Shown piece after piece: positions 1 through 5,879 of a stretch of 6,271 nucleotides of DNA. The stretch is from the NCBI GenBank assembly GCA_016744725.1, contig JADGDW010000209.1:1-6271 (forward strand), read 5' to 3'. The position numbers and the translations under genes were made by a program. The notes beneath the pieces were generated by a model that saw only the letters and a program-made list of their open reading frames with translations, was not told where the DNA came from and made no database searches. This DNA is from Candidatus Albibeggiatoa sp. nov. BB20. GTDB lineage: Bacteria > Pseudomonadota > Gammaproteobacteria > Beggiatoales > Beggiatoaceae. Numbering within the stretch: position 1 is the stretch's first letter; the number at the start of each line of letters is the position of its first letter.

Positions 1-652
1 GTAATCTTCTTAATTTATTATATTTTAAATCCAAAAAAGTCAATTTTTTTAACAAACCTAAATCTTCTGACAATACTTCTAAGCAATTACTCTTTAAAAT
101 GAGTTTCTGTAGTTTTTTTAATTTCCCAAATGACACTGGTAGCTTTTTTAGCTGGTTATCCCTTAAATTTAAATAACACAAGTTTTGTAGTTTCCTAAAC
201 GACGCTGGCAGCTCTTTTAGCTCGTTATTACTTAAATCTAATTCACTCAGGTTTTGCAGTTGCCCAAACGACGCTGGCAGCTCTTTTAGCTTGTTATTAC
301 TTAACCATAATTCACTCAAGTTTTGCAGTTGCCCAAACGACGCTGGCAGCTCTTTTAGCTCGTTATTACTTAAATCTAATTCACTCAGGTTTTGCAGTTG
401 CGCAAAGGAGTCTGGGAGTTGTTCAATTTTACTATCATATAATGATAATTTTTGTAAATTTTTTAAAGAGCTAAGAGAATGAGGAATGGTATAAAGATTT
501 GATTTATCTAAATTTAAACCAATGACATTGTTATTTTCATCTACTGCATAGCCGTTTTTTCTAGGATGACTAGTCACTTTATCTAAACTAATTTGCCGTA
601 GTTTTCTACCAATTTCTTGCTCTATTTGTTTGATGATGTCTAGGTCGGCCAT
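1..652 (-). CDS. Leucine-rich-repeat protein, 5' part only (runs off left edge)
   Basis: An open frame of 217 codons runs leftward from an ATG at 652-650 to the window edge with no stop, so the C-terminus is missing. Residues 1-42 form a polar N-terminal cap (MADLDIIKQIEQEIGRKL...), followed by regular 23-residue leucine-rich repeats at about 43-65, 66-88, 89-111, 112-134, 135-157, 158-180, 181-203 and a partial one from 204. The repeat pattern is LxxLxLSNNxLKxLPxSFxxLxN, the common bacterial LRR type that forms a curved solenoid for protein binding. No signal peptide or membrane segment is visible, so it is probably cytoplasmic. No clear Shine-Dalgarno precedes the ATG, and no alternative start was seen just upstream. 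Bacterial proteins of this type often carry a Roc-COR GTPase or another effector domain after the repeats, but that part lies outside the window. The LRR assignment is firm; the function is unknown. Confidence 0.88.
   Translation of the reverse strand, partial: MADLDIIKQIEQEIGRKLRQISLDKVTSHPRKNGYAVDENNNVIGLNLDKSNLYTIPHSLSSLKNLQKLSLYDSKIEQLPDSFAQLQNLSELDLSNNELKELPASFGQLQNLSELWLSNNKLKELPASFGQLQNLSELDLSNNELKELPASFRKLQNLCYLNLRDNQLKKLPVSFGKLKKLQKLILKSNCLEVLSEDLGLLKKLTFLDLKYNKLRRL
201..407 (-). repeat. Three near-identical 69-bp tandem units encoding LRR modules
   Basis: Units at 201-269, 270-338 and 339-407 each start (plus strand) with GACGCTGGCAGCTC and encode one 23-residue LRR. By eye, the first and third units differ at 2 of 69 positions, while the middle unit differs from the first at 5. 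Flanking units keep the 69-bp period (equivalent points at 132 and 408) but are clearly more diverged. This near identity at DNA level, including synonymous sites, points to recent duplication or gene conversion. Confidence 0.9.
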
Positions 653-945
653 GGTGTTTGTCTTTTGTGTTTTTCAACAAGATTTAATGGATTAATCAAT
701 GGACAGGATTTTGATTGTAGGTATTTTTGAAGGTGGAGGCAAATATTTGGTTTTTAATCCCGAAAATCCTTAAATCTTGAGAACCCTGATTCAGAAGTTT
801 TAACCCCGAACCTCTTTAAAACCATTTCATCATGTTCTCAGCACACAACGGATGAACTGATAACCTAGATTATCTCTCACAATTCCTGCATAATTTCTCA
901 ATACACTGAAATTCCCTATCCCATTTTGATAAAAAGCTGTGAGCC
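653..945. other. Divergent intergenic region between the LRR gene and dapE
   Basis: No credible gene is seen on either strand. It must carry the start signals for both flanking genes. The only dapE promoter candidate I found is weak: TAGATT at 866-871 and CATAAT at 889-894 with a 17-nt spacer, only 3 of 6 matches in the -35 box. No good promoter was found for the LRR gene. The left two thirds contains the degenerate AATCCTG-like units annotated separately. Confidence 0.6.
678..808. repeat. Degenerate AATCCTG-type short repeat cluster, two opposed arms
   Basis: On the plus strand, AATCCCG (756), AATCCT (765), AATCTTG (773), AACCCTG (782) and AACCCCG (802) recur at steps of 9, 8, 9 and 20 nt. 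In the opposite orientation CAAGATTT (678), TGGATTAA (688) and CAGGATTT (704) are the reverse-complement form of the same unit. The two groups therefore face each other across about 45 nt and could form an imperfect long hairpin. I recall similar AATCCTG-rich dispersed repeats from several repeat-rich bacterial genomes. The units here are too diverged to name a family. Confidence 0.45.
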
Positions 946-2076
946 ATGTCTGATTGCCTTGATTTAGCCGTAGAACTAGTAAAACGCCCCTCCGTCACAC
1001 CCAAAGATGAACAATGCCAACACTATATTGCCCAACGACTAGCAAAACTTGATTTTAAAGCTGAACATTTGCGTTTTGGTGAAGTAGATAACCTATGGTT
1101 GCGACGCGGTACAGAGACACCACTATTCGTATTTGCAGGACATACCGACGTTGTACCCACAGGCGACGAAACCAAATGGCACTACCCACCATTCGAACCA
1201 ACGCAACATGAGGGCTATTTATACGGGCGTGGCACGGCAGACATGAAAGGCAATATTGCTGCATTCATCGTGGCTTGTGAACGTTTTATTAAAAAAAATC
1301 CCGATCACAAAGGCTCAATCGCCTACCTATTGACCAGCGATGAAGAAGGGCCCGCCATTGATGGCACAGTCAAAGTGATAGAACACCTGCAAGCCCAACA
1401 AACCCATATTGATTGGTGCTTAGTCGGTGAACCGTCCAGCAGCAAAAAAGTAGCCGATACCGTAAAAAATGGCCGCCGTGGTTCACTGGGCGCACACTTA
1501 AGCGTAAAAGGAGTGCAAGGTCATGTGGCTTATCCACATTTAGCTGATAATCCGATTCATCGTTTTGCCCCTGTGCTACATGAATTAACCCAAATTCAAT
1601 GGGATGAAGGCAACTCATTTTTTCCACCGACCAGCTTTCAAGTCTCCAATATTCAAGCGGGTACAGGTGCAACCAACATGATCCCAGCTGAATTAGCGGT
1701 GAAATTCAATTTTCGCTACTCAACCGAAGTCAAACATACTGAATTGCAACAAACGATAGTCGATTTATTAGCCAAACATAATGTGGACTACGAAATACGA
1801 TGGGAACATTCAGGCCAACCTTTTTTAACTGCGGAAGGTGAACTGGTTGCAGCCGCCCAAGCCGCCGTACAAGCCGTCTGTGGTTATTCGACTGAACTTT
1901 CAACCTCTGGCGGCACATCTGACGGTCGATTTATCGCACCAACAGGCGCACAAGTGATTGAATTGGGTTTATTAAATGATACGATTCACAAACTGAATGA
2001 ACGGATTTGTATTGCAGATTTAGATGTCTTAGCCGACGTATACGAAAATATATTGCAACGTTTACTTGGGCATTAA
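946..2076 (+). CDS. dapE: Succinyl-diaminopimelate desuccinylase
   Basis: DapE removes succinate from N-succinyl-L,L-diaminopimelate to give L,L-diaminopimelate, a cytoplasmic step in lysine and peptidoglycan precursor synthesis. The 376-residue protein has the usual family length and looks intact. The di-zinc site of the M20 peptidase family is complete: H66 and D68 in HTDVVPTGD, D99 in GRGTADMKG, the catalytic pair E133-E134 in SDEEGPAIDGT, E162 in VGEPSS and H348 in NDTIHKLNE. Each lies one position before its counterpart in the Haemophilus enzyme. The dimerisation (lid) domain lies between about residues 180 and 290, including the GATNMIPAE stretch. The ATG at 946 gives the canonical N-terminus, but its Shine-Dalgarno is weak (GTGAG a few bases upstream). 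The stop is 7 nt before the next gene, so the two are probably cotranscribed. Confidence 0.97.
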   Translation: MSDCLDLAVELVKRPSVTPKDEQCQHYIAQRLAKLDFKAEHLRFGEVDNLWLRRGTETPLFVFAGHTDVVPTGDETKWHYPPFEPTQHEGYLYGRGTADMKGNIAAFIVACERFIKKNPDHKGSIAYLLTSDEEGPAIDGTVKVIEHLQAQQTHIDWCLVGEPSSSKKVADTVKNGRRGSLGAHLSVKGVQGHVAYPHLADNPIHRFAPVLHELTQIQWDEGNSFFPPTSFQVSNIQAGTGATNMIPAELAVKFNFRYSTEVKHTELQQTIVDLLAKHNVDYEIRWEHSGQPFLTAEGELVAAAQAAVQAVCGYSTELSTSGGTSDGRFIAPTGAQVIELGLLNDTIHKLNERICIADLDVLADVYENILQRLLGH

Positions 2077-2083
2077 TTGTAAA

Positions 2084-3091
2084 ATGAAGAATATTTTATG
2101 GGTGACAACAAACCAGATTTCTAATCAAAACGGAGTGTTAAGCTCTTTGTGGGCAAGCACACGCTATCGAGTGATTATTCCCAGCCATTTTTTGGCCTTG
2201 AGACACTATAAACACCTATATTTACTTGCTCAAAAAAAAATCAGTTCAGATGAATTAAACTGTTTTCATGATAAACAAGCGGTTATTTTTTCTAAAAGTA
2301 GTCGTTATTCAAATGAGCAACGTGCTGCTTACGCCAAACAGCAAGGCATCAAAGTCATTTTAGATGTGTGTGATAACTATTTTGATACTGAAAAAGTGGC
2401 TGGCCAAACCGCACATTATAAAAAAATGGTAGCCTTGGCAGATATAGTGACAGTGAGTACAGCAGAATTAGCAGCGATTGTTGAAACGCATACGGGAAAA
2501 CAAGCCATTGTGATCCCCGACCCTTATGAATATCCACAACAGCCAGCATCTTTTCAACCATCAAGCAAGCAGTTGAATTTGTTGTGGTTTGGCAGCCATA
2601 AAAATGTAGATAGTTTAAAGGCAATGATACCTCAATTAACCCCTTTAAGTCATGAAATCCCACTAAAATTGCACATTATTACCACCCCACAGCATGGTCT
2701 TGAAGGGGCTTGCGAACGGTTTAATACTCAGTCAGAGAATTATCAATTGCAGTTTTCTCCATGGTCGTTGGAAATCACACAAAAGGCAATGCAAAAAACT
2801 GATTTTATTATGATTCCAAGTTTAAGTATAGATGTGAAAATGGTTAAAAGTCCCAATCGTCTGATTGAGTCTGTGCATTCTGGGCGGTTTGTTATTGCTT
2901 ATCCATTGCCTTCTTATCAGGAGTTTGCGCAATGGGCATGGGTTAACGATCATTTTGTTGAGGGGATTCGCTGGGCGTTACAACATCCTCAGCAAGTCAT
3001 CGATAAAATACAAGCGGCTCAGCACTATATCACGCAACATTATTCACCCGAACGAGCGGGCTTATTGTGGGAGCAAGTGATTAAGAATTGA
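2084..3091 (+). CDS. Putative GT-B-fold glycosyltransferase
   Basis: The 335-residue soluble protein resembles single-domain-pair glycosyltransferases of the GT-B fold. The N-terminal half (to about 150) has beta-alpha units ending in VILDVCDNYFD (91-101), then HYKKM and ADIVTVSTAEL (119-129), a pattern typical of these enzymes, and IPDPYE (145-149). The C-terminal half opens with the strand LNLLWFGSHKN (164-174) and contains KSPNRLIESVHSGRFVIAYP (255-274), where the donor-sugar site usually lies. No signal peptide or membrane helix is visible. The ATG at 2084 is chosen, 7 nt after dapE. An in-frame TTG at 2066 would add six residues and overlap dapE, and neither start has a good Shine-Dalgarno. 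Donor and acceptor cannot be inferred; a cell-surface glycan is likely. Linkage to dapE implies shared transcription rather than shared pathway. Confidence 0.68.
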   Translation: MKNILWVTTNQISNQNGVLSSLWASTRYRVIIPSHFLALRHYKHLYLLAQKKISSDELNCFHDKQAVIFSKSSRYSNEQRAAYAKQQGIKVILDVCDNYFDTEKVAGQTAHYKKMVALADIVTVSTAELAAIVETHTGKQAIVIPDPYEYPQQPASFQPSSKQLNLLWFGSHKNVDSLKAMIPQLTPLSHEIPLKLHIITTPQHGLEGACERFNTQSENYQLQFSPWSLEITQKAMQKTDFIMIPSLSIDVKMVKSPNRLIESVHSGRFVIAYPLPSYQEFAQWAWVNDHFVEGIRWALQHPQQVIDKIQAAQHYITQHYSPERAGLLWEQVIKN

Positions 3092-3110
3092 TATTTTTGA
3101 AGGCGTTTTC

Positions 3111-3239
3111 ATGCAATTACCTGAAGAATTTGAGAATTTAAACGATGATATCGAGCCTTATAAACCTGACACGCTTGACAGTACAAGGTGGTGGTGATTA
3201 AACGTGGCAAAGATGGGATTATCAATACGGCAGCATCAT
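3111..3239 (+). pseudogene. Short ORF with good RBS, then shifted frame; likely broken small gene
   Basis: An ATG at 3111 lies 7 nt after GAAGG (3099-3103), a well-placed Shine-Dalgarno, and 19 nt after the glycosyltransferase stop. The frame reads MQLPEEFENLNDDIEPYKPD... for only 28 codons to a TGA at 3195-3197. A second frame, open after a stop at 3176-3178, continues with QYKVVVIKRGKDGIINTA, which has a protein-like beta-hairpin composition. The simplest reading is one small gene broken by an indel near 3180-3190. The position just before a PIN-toxin fragment makes a former antitoxin conceivable, but I recognise no antitoxin family. It could also be an unrelated small protein or a chance ORF. 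Confidence 0.35.
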
Positions 3240-3252
3240 TTAAGTTACATAA

Positions 3253-3354
3253 ACATTATGTAAAAATCCAGAAAATCAACTTTTTCTCAATATAGTCAGC
3301 GTATGGGAAATGCAAATCAAAATGCAGTTGTATAAATTATTAGATTTGATATAA
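3253..3354 (+). pseudogene. Fragment of a PIN-domain (VapC-type) toxin
   Basis: Between an in-frame TAA at 3250-3252 and a TAA at 3352-3354 the frame encodes 33 residues including KNPENQLFLNIVSVWEMQIK. This matches the central part of PIN-domain ribonuclease toxins, where a strand ending in (S)xVSVWEMQIKxQLGKL carries the conserved glutamate. The family is normally about 125-135 residues. The N-terminal catalytic Asp region (LLDTHxxLW) is absent upstream, where stops lie at 3241 and 3250, and the C-terminal Asp region is missing because of the TAA. There is no start codon or ribosome-binding site for this piece. It is therefore a relic of a type II toxin-antitoxin locus, not an active toxin. 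Confidence 0.62.
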
Positions 3355-3501
3355 CGTAAAATCAATAGTTTATAAGTAAAAAACAGCTAAATTTGGAAAT
3401 TATTTTATAGCCTCTGGAATGTTGGAACGAGACAATACCTCATTATTACCGACAAAGTATAATATCAAGATTGATTTGAAACTGCTGTTTAATCAGTGAA
3501 T

Positions 3502-3549
3502 AACAAAAAGCGACCTCTGGGTTTATGAAAATAGTACAAGCCCAGAGGT
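3502..3549 (-). terminator. Rho-independent terminator of the lapA-lapB-pyrF operon
   Basis: ACCTCTGGG at 3513-3521 pairs perfectly with CCCAGAGGT at 3541-3549. Three further pairs (one G-U) extend the stem to 12 bp with a 13-nt loop. Read leftward, the hairpin is followed by CGCTTTTTGTTATT, a proper U-rich tail, so it serves the minus-strand operon and lies about 85 nt past the pyrF stop. In the rightward direction the trailing sequence (TTATTTG) is poorer, so two-way use is possible but less likely. Confidence 0.85.
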
Positions 3550-3632
3550 TTATTTGAAAGTGAGTTCTTCAAGCAGAGCTTGATGGCAGGCATAACGGAA
3601 TAAAATGTTTCGTTGGTTAATTCTGGATTCTC

Positions 3633-4322
3633 TTAAGCAATTTCAGCTTCAATATCATTCAATGCTTGCAATGGATTTGGTGCTGCAATAACAGGTCGTC
3701 CAACTACTAAATAACTTGCACCTGCTTCTAATGCTTGTTTTGGAGTCATTGTGCGTTTTTGATCGTCTTTAATACTGAATGCAGGCCGAATCCCTGGTGT
3801 AACTAGAATTAAATCATTATCTACATTTTGTCGAATCAATTGAATTTCTTGTGGTGAACACACCAAACCATCTAGGCCAGCCGCTTTCGATAGGCGTGCT
3901 AAACGCAATACATTATCCTGCAATGTGCCGTGCAAACCCACTCCTGACAAGTCATCTTCATCTAAACTGGTTAATAATGTTACTGCAATTAATAATGGAC
4001 GTTGAGAATAAGGTTCTAAACTATCCCGTGCCGCCATTAACATATCTCGTCCACCTAAAGCATGAACATTTACCATCCAGACCTCTAAATCAGCCGCCGC
4101 TTGACAAGCTTTGGCCACGGTATGAGGAATGTCATGATACTTCAAATCTAAAAACACTTTAAAGCCTAAATCGACCAATTGAGCGACCAGTGATGCGCCG
4201 CTGCGTGTGAATAATTCTTTGCCTACTTTAACGTAACAACGTTCAGAGCCTAGTTGTTTGGCTAAAGCTAAAGCTTGTTCTGGTTGCGCGAAATCAAGTG
4301 CAATGATTAAAGGAGAACGCAT
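3633..4322 (-). CDS. pyrF: Orotidine 5'-phosphate decarboxylase
   Basis: PyrF decarboxylates OMP to UMP, the last step of de novo pyrimidine synthesis, in the cytoplasm. The 229-residue protein starts MRSPLIIALDF and has the full TIM-barrel motif set: D10 in IALDF, K32 in the KVGKE stretch, the catalytic DxKxxD (D59, K61, D64) in FLDLKYHDIP, the phosphate-binding LVTPGIRP (173-180) and GRPVI (208-212). Length fits the short bacterial group. The ATG at 4322 is preferred. It lies 1 nt after the lapB stop and is preceded by GAGGGTG at Shine-Dalgarno distance. A GTG at 4331 would add three residues and overlap lapB by 8 nt. It is the last gene of the operon and its translation is probably coupled to lapB. 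Confidence 0.97.
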   Translation of the reverse strand: MRSPLIIALDFAQPEQALALAKQLGSERCYVKVGKELFTRSGASLVAQLVDLGFKVFLDLKYHDIPHTVAKACQAAADLEVWMVNVHALGGRDMLMAARDSLEPYSQRPLLIAVTLLTSLDEDDLSGVGLHGTLQDNVLRLARLSKAAGLDGLVCSPQEIQLIRQNVDNDLILVTPGIRPAFSIKDDQKRTMTPKQALEAGASYLVVGRPVIAAPNPLQALNDIEAEIA

Positions 4323-4323
4323 T

Positions 4324-5493
4324 TTATTCACCCTCGATACCTTGTATAGGTTTAATTGTATTCCATTGTTTACAGCTAGGACATTGCCAATGTAAGGTCT
4401 TGCCTGTAAAGCCGCAATGATGGCATTTGTAAACAGGCTTGTTTTTAAGCAACTGTTTTGTCATGTCTTTTAATAAGAGTAGATGTTCATAAGTAATATT
4501 GCCAGTATGTGATAAAGCTAAATCTAATAAATGGTCTAAACCACGAACTGAAGGACGTTTGTGCAATTGTTTTACGATAAAATCTGCTGCTTGTTCTTCT
4601 GTAGCTTCATCTTGCAGCATATTAGCTAATACTAACATAGGGGTAATTCCCCCATAACGTTCTAAAATATATTGTAAAAATTTTTTAAATTCATCTTCTT
4701 TTCCTATATCCTGATAACATTGTTTGAGTGGTGCAATCACTTCGGATAAATAGGTGGCATCTTGCCTTTCAATACGTCGAAACGCTTTAATTGCCTGTTT
4801 TTTATCACATTCGTCTAATGCCAATTTGCCTTCTAACATGCTGGCTCGAACACTGTGATTGTCTGCGGTCAATGCTTTTTGCACCGATTGTACGGCTTGG
4901 TCACGTAAACCTTGGTGGCGTGCCATTTCAGCCATTTCACAGTAATAATGTGCTATCAAAGATTTAACATTTTCCCCAGATATTTTGCTTAGAGCTTTGG
5001 CGGTTTGTACTGCTTTTTCCCATTCATGTTCTTGTTGATACACATCTAATAATTGTCGATAGGCATACACTTGATAATCAATGGATTGAGTTAGCTCAAT
5101 AAACAGAATTTCTGCACGGTCGAGTAGACCCGAACGCTGATAATCTTGGGCTAATTCGAGTACAGCTAATGCGCGTTGTTGTGCATTTAAGGTGGTTCGA
5201 GCAATTAAATTTTGGTGAATACGGATGGCGCGGTCAACTTCTCCTCGTCGTCTAAATAGTGCTCCCAATGCCAGATGTGTTTCAACTGTATCGCTATCTA
5301 CATCGATCAATTTAACAAAGACATCGATTGCTTTGTCAGGCTGTTCATTGAGTAGATAATTCAGGCCTTTAAAATAATCAGAGGATAAATTAAAGGTCGA
5401 GGGAGTGGATTCAAAGTGGGAACTACTACGTTGTGCGGCAAACCATCCTGAGGCCGCTGCAACAGGTAACAGCAACCATAAAAATTCTATCAT
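4324..5493 (-). CDS. lapB: Lipopolysaccharide assembly protein B (YciM), TPR/rubredoxin-like
   Basis: LapB is an inner-membrane-anchored cytoplasmic adaptor. In E. coli it promotes FtsH-dependent degradation of LpxC and so sets the rate of lipid A synthesis. The 389 residues equal the E. coli length. Residues 1-20 (IEFLWLLLPVAAASGWFAA) form the single membrane anchor, followed by QRS. About 35-350 is a string of TPR-like helix pairs, for example YFKGLNYLLNEQPDKAIDVF (40-59) and LALGALFRRRGEVDRAIRIH (74-93). The C-terminal metal-binding domain has four cysteines as CHHC (C357, C360) and CPSC (C371, C374), the rubredoxin-type pair needed for function in E. coli. Its ATG overlaps the lapA stop by 4 nt (ATGA), indicating coupled translation. 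Confidence 0.96.
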   Translation of the reverse strand: MIEFLWLLLPVAAASGWFAAQRSSSHFESTPSTFNLSSDYFKGLNYLLNEQPDKAIDVFVKLIDVDSDTVETHLALGALFRRRGEVDRAIRIHQNLIARTTLNAQQRALAVLELAQDYQRSGLLDRAEILFIELTQSIDYQVYAYRQLLDVYQQEHEWEKAVQTAKALSKISGENVKSLIAHYYCEMAEMARHQGLRDQAVQSVQKALTADNHSVRASMLEGKLALDECDKKQAIKAFRRIERQDATYLSEVIAPLKQCYQDIGKEDEFKKFLQYILERYGGITPMLVLANMLQDEATEEQAADFIVKQLHKRPSVRGLDHLLDLALSHTGNITYEHLLLLKDMTKQLLKNKPVYKCHHCGFTGKTLHWQCPSCKQWNTIKPIQGIEGE

Positions 5494-5786
5494 TGTGTAC
5501 TCGTATCCTGCGTGCGTGCAACTAGGGTATTTATTTCGTGCAAAGCATTTTTATGTGATTTTTTAAGACGTTGGTTATCTCTGCGTAGTTTCCATAACCA
5601 TAAAAAGTGAGCTATTGAACTTAATAGAACCCCCAAACACAATACGGAAAAGAGTAATAAGGTGAGACGTAGTTCCATTTGGCCAACATAGTAGTAAATT
5701 GTCACGGCTTGGGTATTGAGTAATGCAAAGGCAACCATGAGCAGAAAAACTAAGATAAAACCGAACCATACAAATAATTTTACCAT
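5490..5786 (-). CDS. lapA: Lipopolysaccharide assembly protein A (YciS, DUF1049)
   Basis: LapA is a small inner-membrane protein that works with LapB in lipopolysaccharide assembly. The 98 residues have two membrane helices (about 4-24 and 41-65) separated by a short loop with NTQAVTIYYYVGQMELRL, the conserved stretch of this family. A basic cytoplasmic tail follows (KLRRDNQRLKKSHKNAL, 66-82) with coiled-coil character, as in E. coli YciS. The ATG at 5786 is preceded by a modest AGAGAA ribosome-binding site. It is the first gene of the operon, downstream of a clear promoter, and overlaps lapB by 4 nt. In many gammaproteobacteria ihfB lies just upstream; here it does not. Confidence 0.93.
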   Translation of the reverse strand: MVKLFVWFGFILVFLLMVAFALLNTQAVTIYYYVGQMELRLTLLLFSVLCLGVLLSSIAHFLWLWKLRRDNQRLKKSHKNALHEINTLVARTQDTSTQ

Positions 5787-5846
5787 TATTGTTCTCTAAC
5801 AGCTTGATTCTTTTTGGGTGAGTGCAGTGTATCAGAATGGGTTGCT

Positions 5847-5874
5847 ATTATAGCATGTAGAATTGTCTAGTCAG
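5847..5874 (-). promoter_or_regulatory. Sigma-70 promoter of the lapA-lapB-pyrF operon
   Basis: Read leftward, CTGACT (5874-5869, 4 of 6 matches to TTGACA) and a perfect TATAAT (5852-5847) are separated by 16 nt. Transcription would start near 5840, giving a leader of about 55 nt before lapA. No operator-like palindrome was noted in the leader. Confidence 0.7.
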
Positions 5875-5879
5875 TATGT

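Larger units (their letters stand above)
3092..3500. other. Gene-debris region between the glycosyltransferase gene and the terminator
   Basis: No intact gene is present. Positions 3111-3239 carry a short, apparently frameshifted ORF and 3253-3354 a PIN-domain fragment, both annotated separately. Positions 3355-3500 are AT-rich, and no credible coding frame is seen there. No terminator-like hairpin was found directly after the glycosyltransferase stop, so rightward transcription may run into this debris. Confidence 0.6.

Noticed and set aside
291..482. Plus-strand ORF with repeated serine/cysteine-rich peptide
   Set aside because: It is the antisense of the LRR repeats; its repetition simply mirrors the 69-bp units.
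2066..2083. Alternative TTG start for the glycosyltransferase, overlapping dapE
   Set aside because: It adds six residues (MGINCK) without a ribosome-binding site, while the ATG at 2084 gives a typical N-terminal beta strand.
722..3103. Identical 12-mer TATTTTTGAAGG at 722-733 and 3092-3103
   Set aside because: Short and AT-rich, flanks differ, and the second copy is explained as a ribosome-binding region.
3400..3492. Minus-strand stop-to-stop frame encoding a protein-like stretch (VGNNEVLSRSNIPEAIK)
   Set aside because: Only about 30 codons, no start or ribosome-binding site, beyond the operon terminator, and no family recognised.
3550..3632. Minus-strand frame after pyrF reading NILFRYACHQALLEEL
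   Set aside because: Very short, no start codon, and lies in the 3' untranslated part between pyrF and its terminator.
3851..4162. Plus-strand ORF of 103 codons inside pyrF
   Set aside because: Antisense shadow of a clearly intact pyrF, with no recognisable motif.
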